A stretch of 22,509 bases of DNA from URNF01 sp045649855 (GTDB taxonomy: Bacteria; Bacillota; Clostridia; Oscillospirales; Acutalibacteraceae). Made by a program: the position numbers and the translations under genes. The notes under the pieces were generated by a model that saw only the letters and a program-made list of their open reading frames with translations, ran no database searches and was not told the origin of the DNA. Location: assembly GCA_045649855.1 (NCBI GenBank), contig JAZRQN010000137.1:1-22509 (forward strand), given 5' to 3'. Shown here one piece after another: positions 1 to 5,635 of the stretch; positions within the stretch are counted from its first letter, which is position 1; every line of letters starts with the position of its first letter.

Positions 1-25
1 GTGCCTCGGATGGCTGGAGATCGAA

Positions 26-97
26 GGTTTTGCTTTGCACGGCTTCTCTCTCCAACTAATACCAAGCAAAACCCCTGCAATCCTGCGGATTGCGGGG
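26..97. repeat. Two inverted repeats downstream of the tRNA operon
   Basis: A 10-bp inverted repeat (GGTTTTGCTT at 26-35, AAGCAAAACC at 64-73) encloses 28 bases. Next to it is a hairpin at 72-97 (CCCC, bulged T, GCAATCC, loop TGC, GGATTGC, GGGG), which on the minus strand is followed by TTTT. This may be a second, weaker terminator behind the tRNA operon. I cannot support a protein-coding gene in 1-120; short open frames exist on both strands but none has a ribosome binding site or a recognisable product. Confidence 0.4.
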
Positions 98-120
98 TCG
101 ATTCGGTAACATACACAACG

Positions 121-158
121 AACAAAACGAGGCACCCAAAAGGGTGCCTCGTTTTGTT
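121..158 (-). terminator. Terminator of the tRNA operon
   Basis: A perfect 17-bp inverted repeat (121-137 and 142-158) with a loop of four bases. The minus-strand 3' arm ends in GTTTTGTT. It starts exactly at the CCA end of tRNA-Gln, so it is read as the intrinsic terminator of the four-tRNA transcript. The symmetry of its T/A ends means it could also stop transcription on the plus strand. Confidence 0.8.
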
Positions 159-231
159 GGCTGGGATGGCTGGAATCGAACCAGCACGGGCAGAGTCAAA
201 GTCTGCTGTCCTACCACTAGACTACATCCCA
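158..231 (-). tRNA. tRNA-Gln (TTG)
   Basis: The minus strand folds as a complete 74-nt tRNA. The acceptor TGGGATG pairs fully with CATCCCA, followed by discriminator G and an encoded CCA. The anticodon stem-loop is GCAGA-CTTTGAC-TCTGC, giving anticodon TTG, and the T-loop is TTCGATT. It is the last tRNA of the operon. Its 5' end lies only seven bases after a U-run that follows a terminator-like hairpin, so it depends on read-through from tRNA-His. Confidence 0.95.
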
Positions 232-238
232 ATATTTT

Positions 239-275
239 AAAAAAGACCTGTCTGGTGCTAAAAGCAGGCAGGTCT
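239..275 (-). terminator. Terminator-like hairpin between tRNA-His and tRNA-Gln
   Basis: On the minus strand AGACCTGCCTG pairs with CAGACAGGTCT (one mismatch) around a loop of about ten bases, and is followed by a run of six T. It has the form of an intrinsic terminator but sits inside the tRNA operon, directly before tRNA-Gln, with no room for another promoter. It may attenuate tRNA-Gln or act as a processing site. Confidence 0.6.
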
Positions 276-287
276 GTTTTTATTAAA

Positions 288-365
288 TGGGGTGGGTGAT
301 GGGATTCGAACCCACGGTCTCCAGAGCCACAATCTGGCGCTTTAACCAACTAAGCTACATCCACC
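288..365 (-). tRNA. tRNA-His (GTG)
   Basis: The anticodon stem-loop is CCAGA-TTGTGGC-TCTGG, giving anticodon GTG. The extra G(-1) typical of tRNA-His is at 365 and pairs opposite discriminator C73, and CCA is encoded. The acceptor GTGGATG faces CACCCAC, which leaves one A-C mismatch at pair 5-68. The D-arm and the T-arm (GTGGG/CCCAT) are otherwise normal. Confidence 0.93.
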
Positions 366-368
366 ATA

Positions 369-445
369 TGGCGCGCCTGAAGGGACTCGAACCCCTGGCC
401 CTCTGCTTAGAAGGCAGATGCTCTATCCAGCTGAGCTACAGGCGC
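369..445 (-). tRNA. tRNA-Arg (TCT)
   Basis: A complete 77-nt tRNA with acceptor GCGCCTG/CAGGCGC, discriminator G and encoded CCA. The anticodon stem-loop is TCTGC-CTTCTAA-GCAGA, giving anticodon TCT, which reads AGA and AGG codons. Only three bases separate it from tRNA-His. Confidence 0.95.
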
Positions 446-474
446 ATGTTTGACGCCCTCAGGCGTGTTTGACT

Positions 475-548
475 TGGAGCGGGTGATGGGAATCGAACCC
501 ACACAACCAGCTTGGAAGGCTGGGGTTCTACCACTGAACTACACCCGC
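475..548 (-). tRNA. tRNA-Gly (TCC)
   Basis: A complete 74-nt tRNA with perfectly paired acceptor GCGGGTG/CACCCGC and encoded CCA. The anticodon stem-loop is CCAGC-CTTCCAA-GCTGG, giving anticodon TCC. It is the first gene of the minus-strand tRNA operon, just downstream of the promoter at 566-594. A second glycine tRNA, with anticodon CCC, lies at 9885-9958. Confidence 0.95.
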
Positions 549-565
549 ATATCAAAGCGTGGATA

Positions 566-594
566 ATAATACCACAACAGCGCCGTTCTGTCAA
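566..594 (-). promoter_or_regulatory. Sigma-A promoter of the tRNA operon
   Basis: On the minus strand a consensus -35 TTGACA (594-589) and -10 TATTAT (571-566) are separated by exactly 17 bases, as expected for a strong stable-RNA promoter. The first tRNA starts about 18 bases further on. The promoter begins only 17 bases after the stop codon of the upstream LCP-like gene, with no terminator between them. Confidence 0.85.
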
Positions 595-610
595 GTCAAT
601 TCCGCCATTT

Positions 611-1330
611 TTATTCTTTTTTTACGATATTTAATTGGGATGTTTTCTCCGTGAGCGGCAGCGGTAAATACTTGGCGAAATCATAAATCCGAATATCCGT
701 ATCCGCACATTCCGTCAAAACGGCATACCGATCGTACGCTTTCTCCGTTTGAAAGCCGTATCGCGCAACCAGATCGGCACACATATCCGCTATCAATCCC
801 CCATTTCCTTCATCTGACGCACGCAACAGATATACCGCCTGATTTGCCGATAATCGCCGGTTCCCTTCAGGAAATGACACGGACAGCCCTTTATGGTCGG
901 TATAATACACCGATTCTTCTAAATACACTTGCACACCGTCTCCGCAATATTGCAGCAATCGCCGCAGATCATCAAAACGCATATCCACATAATAGTCAGC
1001 ACCCACCGCCGCCTTTGCCGCCAAAACACCATCCCGATGATATACTGTTTCCACATTGGTCAACGGCTCGGCAGTTACCGTATCCGGCAAAGAAACACGC
1101 ACCAGCGAACAAAACATACGCTCCTCTTCCTGCAACACGCACAGAATGGAAACGGGTTCTGCTTGTTGTAACGTTCGGCTATACCCCTCCCCGTTCTCAT
1201 CAACGATATCCTCCGCTTGCCGCCGATGAACCATTGCAACACCGAATACAAACAATATCGCAATACAACAAGGCAACACCACCGTCATCTGCTTTTCAAA
1301 CGAAATCGATTTCAATTGAAGCCTGCGCAT
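611..1330 (-). CDS. LCP-like membrane protein, possibly catalytically degenerate
   Basis: The 239-residue protein has a short cytoplasmic start and one membrane segment (about residues 16-34), so the rest is probably extracytoplasmic. Weak but ordered similarity to the LytR-CpsA-Psr fold is visible. A segment ending SLPDTV (about 80-85) lies where LCP proteins carry their R-x-D-T strand. A block around YYVDMRFDDLRRLLQYCGDGVQV (about 112-135) matches the 'vdf...lvdalGGv.v' region, and NRRLSANQAVYLLR (about 158-171) matches the 'L.G..AL.y.R' region. True LCP enzymes transfer teichoic acid or capsule to peptidoglycan and need several Arg/Asp residues, most of which I cannot find here. The start has a good ribosome site (AAGGAGATTGCT, then ATG). 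It is divergent from the PerR-like gene. It could equally be annotated as a hypothetical membrane protein. Confidence 0.55.
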   Translation of the reverse strand: MRRLQLKSISFEKQMTVVLPCCIAILFVFGVAMVHRRQAEDIVDENGEGYSRTLQQAEPVSILCVLQEEERMFCSLVRVSLPDTVTAEPLTNVETVYHRDGVLAAKAAVGADYYVDMRFDDLRRLLQYCGDGVQVYLEESVYYTDHKGLSVSFPEGNRRLSANQAVYLLRASDEGNGGLIADMCADLVARYGFQTEKAYDRYAVLTECADTDIRIYDFAKYLPLPLTEKTSQLNIVKKE

Positions 1331-1396
1331 AGCAATCTCCTTATTATATAATGTAATATAAGCGAAAAAAATTTCAAGAAATTTTTCAAAAAAGTA

Positions 1397-1425
1397 TTGA
1401 CTTTTTTAAAACTTTGAATTATTAT
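1397..1425 (+). promoter_or_regulatory. Promoter of the oxidative-stress unit
   Basis: A -35 TTGACT (1397-1402) is followed after 17 bases by -10 TATTAT (1420-1425), about 35 bases before the start of the PerR-like gene. An alternative -10 TATAAT lies three bases further on. The -10 overlaps the palindrome at 1421-1436. Confidence 0.65.
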
Positions 1426-1436
1426 AATATTGTAAT
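1421..1436. promoter_or_regulatory. Candidate PerR/Fur-type operator
   Basis: The 16 bases ATTATAATATTGTAAT form an inverted repeat with a single mismatched pair and lie over the -10 and likely start site of the PerR-like gene. The base composition and half-sites resemble Per boxes (TTATAAT-n-ATTATAA), but the spacing is not the classical 7-1-7. Autoregulation is the inferred role. Confidence 0.45.
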
Positions 1437-1460
1437 CATTCAAGAAAGCGAGGGAGATGG

Positions 1461-1865
1461 ATGAACGATCAAAAGATCATCGAGGTCTTCAAAGCAAAAG
1501 GCTTGCGCCCGACCGCACAGCGAGTCGCGTTGTATCGGTATCTTTTAGAGCATCCGATCCACCCCACCGCTGAAGTGATTCATGAAGAACTTGGTCTCCC
1601 CTGTTCCCTGATGACCGTATACAACGGTCTGGAGGCGCTCGCCAAAGCCGGTTTGATTCGCATCGTTACCATCGAGGCAGGCATCAAACGGTTCGACGGC
1701 AATCCTTGTGAACACGGGCATTTCCGCTGTACCAACTGTGATACTGTATATGATTTCCCCATCTTCGCGGAAAATATCCAAGTTCCCACCCTTGACGGTT
1801 TTCAGATAGCGGATCACGATGTATACTGTTCCGGTGTCTGCCGTAACTGCTTGGCAGTTAAATAA
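1461..1865 (+). CDS. perR: PerR-like peroxide-responsive Fur-family repressor
   Basis: The 134-residue protein is a full-length Fur-family metalloregulator with an N-terminal winged helix (about 1-75) and a C-terminal dimerisation domain. All residues that form the regulatory Fe/Mn site in Bacillus PerR can be matched: His34 in HPTAE, Asp79 in RFDG, His85 and His87 in EHGHF, and Asp98 in VYDF. The structural zinc cysteines are present as CTNC (90, 93) and CSGVCRNC (127, 130). Asp rather than Glu at position 98 favours PerR over Fur. In PerR, iron-catalysed oxidation of the histidines releases DNA. The next genes encode a reverse rubrerythrin and a flavin reductase, a typical PerR target set in anaerobes. 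A ribosome site (AGGGAG) precedes the ATG. Zur or a generic Fur paralogue is less likely. Confidence 0.82.
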   Translation: MNDQKIIEVFKAKGLRPTAQRVALYRYLLEHPIHPTAEVIHEELGLPCSLMTVYNGLEALAKAGLIRIVTIEAGIKRFDGNPCEHGHFRCTNCDTVYDFPIFAENIQVPTLDGFQIADHDVYCSGVCRNCLAVK

Positions 1866-1897
1866 ATTTGAACAAGTTATTTTTGGAGGTAAAAGTT

Positions 1898-2446
1898 ATG
1901 AAAAAGTATGTTTGCTCTGTTTGCGGTTATGTTCATGAAGGCGATATGCCTGAGGGTTTCACCTGCCCCCAGTGCAAAGTTCCCGCTTCTAAATTCAAAG
2001 AGGTCGGCGGCGGCGAAAAAACCTGGGCTGCCGAACACGTTGTCGGCGTTGCAAAAGGCGTTGACGAGCGCATCATCGAAGGTCTGCGCGCTAACTTTGA
2101 AGGCGAATGCTCTGAAGTCGGTATGTACCTCGCAATGGCGCGTGTAGCCCATCGTGAAGGCTATCCCGAAATCGGCCTGTATTGGGAAAAAGCGGCTTAC
2201 GAAGAGGCCGAGCATGCCGCAAAATTCGCCGAACTGCTCGGTGAAGTTGTTACCGATTCCACCAAGAAAAACCTCGAAATGCGCGTAGATGCTGAAAACG
2301 GTGCTACCGCAGGTAAATTCGAGCTCGCGAAAATGGCCAAAGAACTGGGTCTGGATGCTATCCACGATACCGTACACGAAATGGCACGCGACGAGGCTCG
2401 CCACGGAAAGGCTTTTGAAGGTTTGCTGAACCGTTACTTTCGCTAA
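1898..2446 (+). CDS. Reverse rubrerythrin (NADH peroxidase component)
   Basis: I place the start at 1898, preceded by TTTTTGGAGGT at ideal spacing, which gives 182 residues; the frame is open further upstream from a TTG but that start has no ribosome site. A short rubredoxin domain lies at the N terminus with iron ligands Cys6, Cys9, Cys23 and Cys26. A ferritin-like four-helix diiron domain follows with E-x-x-H motifs at EEAEH (about 102-106) and DEARH (about 165-169). Rubredoxin first and diiron domain second is the order of 'reverse' rubrerythrins, which reduce H2O2 (and O2) to water with electrons from NADH-dependent rubredoxin reductases in clostridia. It follows the PerR-like gene by 32 bases and is presumably derepressed by peroxide. 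Confidence 0.9.
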   Translation: MKKYVCSVCGYVHEGDMPEGFTCPQCKVPASKFKEVGGGEKTWAAEHVVGVAKGVDERIIEGLRANFEGECSEVGMYLAMARVAHREGYPEIGLYWEKAAYEEAEHAAKFAELLGEVVTDSTKKNLEMRVDAENGATAGKFELAKMAKELGLDAIHDTVHEMARDEARHGKAFEGLLNRYFR

Positions 2447-2459
2447 CGAGCAAGCAACT

Positions 2460-2936
2460 ATTGATTCAACCTCCTTGTTCAAGCTGTCCTACGGTCTGTT
2501 CATCTTGACCGTAGGCGGCGAACAGGATAACGGATGCATCATCAATACCGCTTTCCAGGTATCCGGGGATCCTGTCCGCATTGCCATTTCTTGTCAGAAA
2601 GGAAACCTCACTCGTGAGTTGATTGAGAAGACAGGCAAGTTTAATCTTTCGGTTTTAACCGAAGACGTCCCCTTTGAAGTCATCCGTCATTTTGGTATGC
2701 AAACGGGCAGAGACGTGGATAAATTCGCGGATTGCACCGAAGATACCCGTTCCAAAAACGGGATCCGCTATATCCCGAAATACACCAACGCGTATATTTC
2801 GGTCAAGGTGGAAAACTCGATGGATCTTGACAGTCATGTTATGTTCGTCGGTGAGATCACCGAAGCGCGCGTGTTATCCGATAAACCGTCCTGCACCTAT
2901 GCGCACTACCACAGTGCTATCAAACCCAAACGATAA
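2460..2936 (+). CDS. Flavin reductase-like FMN-binding protein
   Basis: The product (about 158 residues) belongs to the flavin reductase-like split-barrel family. Visible features are KLSYGLFILT near the start, DNGCIINTAFQVS, RIAISCQKGNLT, FNLSVL, and a C-terminal HVMFVGEITEA / TYAHYH pair. Such proteins bind FMN and pass electrons from NAD(P)H to rubredoxin or diiron enzymes, which suits its place behind the rubrerythrin gene. The start is a problem: there is no in-frame ATG or GTG upstream. TTG at 2475 is usable but begins inside the conserved N terminus. ATT at 2460 would give IDSTSLFKLSYG, matching the usual MDxxALxKLSYG pattern, so I prefer it, although neither has a clear ribosome site. 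Coupling to the rubrerythrin stop 13 bases upstream is likely. The C-terminal rubredoxin domain of some relatives is absent. Confidence 0.8.
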   Translation: MDSTSLFKLSYGLFILTVGGEQDNGCIINTAFQVSGDPVRIAISCQKGNLTRELIEKTGKFNLSVLTEDVPFEVIRHFGMQTGRDVDKFADCTEDTRSKNGIRYIPKYTNAYISVKVENSMDLDSHVMFVGEITEARVLSDKPSCTYAHYHSAIKPKR

Positions 2937-2943
2937 CTACACA

Positions 2944-2983
2944 AAAAAGCACGCAGATGCTATACAGCATCTGCGTGCTTTTT
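2944..2983. terminator. Bidirectional terminator
   Basis: A perfect 17-bp stem (2944-2960 with 2967-2983), loop TATACA, has an A-run on one side and a T-run on the other. It sits between the convergent flavin reductase and CpsB-like genes and can end both the oxidative-stress transcript and the long minus-strand operon. Confidence 0.9.
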
Positions 2984-2986
2984 ATA

Positions 2987-3712
2987 TTATAACCAACCCA
3001 GTTTTTTAGCAATCTCGTTTGCTTCGATCGCCATAGATGTGCCACCGCGATTCTTGGCGATATGTTTTGCCGTCATATCAAGATTGGGGCGACGCGCATC
3101 CATATTATGACAATCGCTGCCAAAAACGAGCGGAACACCACGTTCCCACCATTTGAGTACCCGTTGTCTTACATGGCGGAACTGCATATCCTCCGCGTTA
3201 ACCTGTACGATCATATCGGGGAAAGACAGCAATTCTTCAAACTCCTCATCACTGAAATACGCCATATAACGCGGCAAATGCGCCAAAATCGGCTTACAAC
3301 GGTGGGTGTAGCAAATTCCCTCTATCTCTTCGATCATCCAGTTTCCCATCGGCAAATACGGCAATTCCAGCAAGATGCGGTCAGTGCCTTCAATACACAA
3401 CGGTTTGAACGACGACAAAGAAGCGGACAATTCACGTTCGATGCGTACCTCTGCGCCAACGATCAAGCGCGGTACCGACTCCGTTTTACACGCTTCTTTC
3501 AATACAGCGGTCGCACTTTCACGGCGCTGTACAAACGCTCTCAAACTTTCTACCGTCGGATAATAATGCGGTGTCAGCAAAATGCTTTCCACGCCATATG
3601 CAGTACTCGCGCGCAACATCTCCAGCGAGACGCCTACATCCTGCGCGCCGTCATCCATCCCCGGTAAAATATGAGAGTGGCAATCAACCTTTAGCAGTTG
3701 TTTCTGTTTCAT
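2987..3712 (-). CDS. CpsB/YwqE-type PHP tyrosine-protein phosphatase
   Basis: A PHP-domain metallophosphatase of about 241 residues. Metal-binding motifs occur in the expected order: DCHSHILPGMDDGA near the N terminus, LLTPHYYP, VGAEVRIE, ILAHLPRY and, late, GSDCHN. CpsB/YwqE proteins use a Mn or Fe cluster to dephosphorylate the tyrosine cluster of the partner BY-kinase, which is the gene immediately upstream (stop at 3684). Together they cycle the kinase during exopolysaccharide assembly. It is the last gene of the operon and ends just before the terminator at 2944-2983. The start is uncertain: ATG at 3712 places DCHSH close to the N terminus as in the family, while ATGs at 3727 and 3733 are also in frame and none has a strong ribosome site. 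It overlaps the kinase gene in every case. Confidence 0.88.
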   Translation of the reverse strand: MKQKQLLKVDCHSHILPGMDDGAQDVGVSLEMLRASTAYGVESILLTPHYYPTVESLRAFVQRRESATAVLKEACKTESVPRLIVGAEVRIERELSASLSSFKPLCIEGTDRILLELPYLPMGNWMIEEIEGICYTHRCKPILAHLPRYMAYFSDEEFEELLSFPDMIVQVNAEDMQFRHVRQRVLKWWERGVPLVFGSDCHNMDARRPNLDMTAKHIAKNRGGTSMAIEANEIAKKLGWL

Positions 3713-4418
3713 GTTTCTTCTGAGCATATCCATACCGCCGTGTATAATAGCGTCGTTGTTTTTCGTTGGTCGTATACTGATAATCGTTGATAATCACGCC
3801 CAAAAGGTTGCCTTCCACCTTTTTGACACTATCGATCGCTTCTTTCAGTTCATCGTAGGTCGTACTGCCATAACGGCTCAACAGCACCACGCCTGCGGCT
3901 CGAGCCGCCAGCACCAAGCCGTCGGTAACCACGTTGACGGGAGGCGTATCGACAAACACATAGTCATACTGCTCTGCCACGCGATCCAACAAGTTGAACA
4001 TACGCGCAGAACCGAGCAATTCAGACGGATTGGGCGGAATGGGACCGGATGCAATCAGATCCACATTCGGAGAAACCTCATGTTTTACACACTCCTGCCA
4101 ATCACACAGATTGATCAAATAGCGTGTAAGACCTTCATTTTTATTGACGTGGAAAATGCGGTGCAATGTAGGACGGCGCAAATCCGCATCGATCAGCAAC
4201 ACTTTGTTGCCCGTCTGTGCCATCATAACCGCCAGATTGCTGCAAGTGGTCGATTTACCCGTGTTCGGTTCGGGAGAAGAAAACATAATGATCTTTTTAT
4301 TGGTAGAAGCCAGGGCGAACAACAAATTTGCACGCAGTTTCTTATAAGCTTCCACAACCACCATCGCATCATCATCGGACGACGCGATGTGCGGTGTTCC
4401 TCGTTGCTCTTTACGCAC
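3684..4418 (-). CDS. CpsD/CapB-type bacterial tyrosine kinase (BY-kinase)
   Basis: A cytoplasmic P-loop kinase of 244 residues. The Walker A motif is SPEPNTGKST (about 48-57), Walker A' is LLIDADLRRP (about 74-83) and Walker B is FVDTPP. The C-terminal tail is rich in tyrosines (YQYTT, RRYYTRRYGY), the usual autophosphorylation cluster. In Firmicutes this protein needs its membrane partner CpsC for activity, and that gene lies directly upstream. I choose GTG at 4418: it has a strong ribosome site (GGGAGGGG, six-base spacing) and overlaps the CpsC stop by eight bases, which suggests coupling. An ATG at 4439 is in frame but lacks such a site. The role is control of chain length and export of a surface polymer; the substrates of the kinase are unknown. 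Confidence 0.9.
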   Translation of the reverse strand: MRKEQRGTPHIASSDDDAMVVVEAYKKLRANLLFALASTNKKIIMFSSPEPNTGKSTTCSNLAVMMAQTGNKVLLIDADLRRPTLHRIFHVNKNEGLTRYLINLCDWQECVKHEVSPNVDLIASGPIPPNPSELLGSARMFNLLDRVAEQYDYVFVDTPPVNVVTDGLVLAARAAGVVLLSRYGSTTYDELKEAIDSVKKVEGNLLGVIINDYQYTTNEKQRRYYTRRYGYAQKKHETETTAKG

Positions 4419-5127
4419 GCTGTTCCCCTCCCTTTCCATACTCTATACCTTTTTGATCGAAACTGGGAACCAATCCCAACACCGGCACCTGCAAACGTTC
4501 CTTAAGCACAGCAGGTGATTTAATGGTGTTGTCCAACAAATACCGTAACACGATAACCGCCGCCGCGCCGATAAAACCTACCAACAAACCGACAATGGTC
4601 AAGCCGGATACGTTCGGCGAAGTCTTACTGCCGGGGCGCGCCTCACCAATTACTTTAACAGAGCCTTCAATTTTCAACCCTTGTAAAATTTCCGGCGCAA
4701 TCGCCGCCATTGCATTACATATGTCCGCGGCAAACTGTGCATCGTCCGCAGTTACTTGAATACGCATAATCGCAGTATCTTCAACGCCCGACAGAGAAAT
4801 CATCTTTTTAAGTTCATCCAACGTTACTCTACGGCTGAGCTTCGGTTGTATAAGTGCCAAAGCATTCGGATTTTTCAACAGTTCCACATAGGTCTGCACC
4901 AACGTTTCCGCCGATGTCAAACTGCTGTAGGTCGTTCCGTACGCTTGCTCGTTCGCCGCGTCGGTCAAGCTGGAAACGTACATGGAAACACCGGACGTAT
5001 ATTTTTTCGGTAGTACGAAAGCGGCAAAACATCCCAGAAGGATTGCACCGGCCAAAGCACACACGATTAACCATTTCCATCCCTGCAACAACAATCTATA
5101 TATTGCACGAATATCCACCTGTTGCAT
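4411..5127 (-). CDS. CpsC/CapA-type Wzz chain-length determinant, kinase activator
   Basis: The 238-residue protein has two membrane segments (about 17-40 and 180-200) flanking an extracytoplasmic domain, with the Wzz-type N terminus (DIRAIYRLLLQGWKWLIVCALAGA) and PKKYTSG after the first helix. In the second helix region, SPNVSGLTIVGLLVGFIGAA matches the usual proline-containing Wzz segment. The short cytoplasmic tail after about residue 200 (TIKSPAVLKERLQVPVLGLVP) is the part that contacts and activates the BY-kinase encoded downstream. It starts at ATG with GGAG upstream. The gene follows VanZ by 43 bases and lies within the same operon. Confidence 0.9.
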   Translation of the reverse strand: MQQVDIRAIYRLLLQGWKWLIVCALAGAILLGCFAAFVLPKKYTSGVSMYVSSLTDAANEQAYGTTYSSLTSAETLVQTYVELLKNPNALALIQPKLSRRVTLDELKKMISLSGVEDTAIMRIQVTADDAQFAADICNAMAAIAPEILQGLKIEGSVKVIGEARPGSKTSPNVSGLTIVGLLVGFIGAAAVIVLRYLLDNTIKSPAVLKERLQVPVLGLVPSFDQKGIEYGKGGEQRA

Positions 5128-5170
5128 ACAACCATCACTCCATAAACATAATATGATATGCCGCTATCAA

Positions 5171-5635
5171 TTATCCGCGGCCTCGCTTTTTCTTGCAAGC
5201 ATTGATCAAGTAATATAAAGCGAACACAAGCAGCATCGCGGTAACACCGCCGCTGATATCCAGCCACACGTCCGTAATCAGCGGTCCGCGCTTGGAAAAC
5301 ACCTGAATGGTTTCATCCAAAAAGGCTACCGTGAATACGCCACTCAAAATACTGCCAACATCCTGCCGATTCAATTGACGGCCGCACAGCCTGTACAACG
5401 TCCATTCCGTTCCGAGCAGGAAAAACAGTAAGAAATGTGCCGCTTTTCGCACCATCGGTATAGTCAGCGTCCACTGCAATCCCAGCAGTTCAGCAATCTT
5501 TTGTAAAAATCCGCGCACGCTGTCGCTTTGCTCGGTGGAAGCCTGTCTTCCTAAAACGGAATTGCCCCAAATAAACGCAATCGTCATCACCATCAAGATG
5601 ATTAATACGATGCGTAACAAACGATTCTTATTCAA
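5171..5635 (-). CDS. VanZ-like membrane protein
   Basis: A membrane protein of 154 residues with about four hydrophobic segments. VanZ-family landmarks are present: WGNSVLGRQAS near the start, VRKAAHFLLFFLLG in the middle, and DETIQVFSKRGPLITDVWLDISGG towards the C terminus, with the conserved Asp, Glu, Arg and Gly residues. VanZ itself gives low-level teicoplanin resistance by an unclear mechanism; most family members have no known function. Translation starts at TTG (5635), preceded by AAGGAGG with six-base spacing, and this start overlaps the stop of the ABC exporter gene by eight bases. Its place between the exporter and the chain-length protein suggests an envelope role linked to the operon rather than antibiotic resistance. 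Confidence 0.85.
   Translation of the reverse strand: MNKNRLLRIVLIILMVMTIAFIWGNSVLGRQASTEQSDSVRGFLQKIAELLGLQWTLTIPMVRKAAHFLLFFLLGTEWTLYRLCGRQLNRQDVGSILSGVFTVAFLDETIQVFSKRGPLITDVWLDISGGVTAMLLVFALYYLINACKKKRGRG

Noticed and set aside
56..472. Short open frames over the tRNA cluster on both strands
   Set aside because: They run through complete tRNA genes and have no ribosome sites; the tRNA structures explain the sequence.
844..1332. Plus-strand frame of 162 codons
   Set aside because: It lies antisense to the LCP-like gene, which has a signal-anchor, a ribosome site and plausible composition; the plus-strand product is low-complexity and His/Pro-rich.
1877..2482. Minus-strand frame of 201 codons opposite the rubrerythrin gene
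   Set aside because: The plus strand encodes an unmistakable reverse rubrerythrin; the antisense frame follows from its codon usage.
3711..4505. Plus-strand frame of 264 codons
   Set aside because: Antisense to the BY-kinase gene and rich in His/Arg/Gln typical of a shadow frame; no ribosome site.
5171..5635. Glycopeptide resistance locus because of VanZ
   Set aside because: No vanA/B-type ligase, VanX, VanH or VanRS is present; VanZ-like proteins are widespread without resistance.
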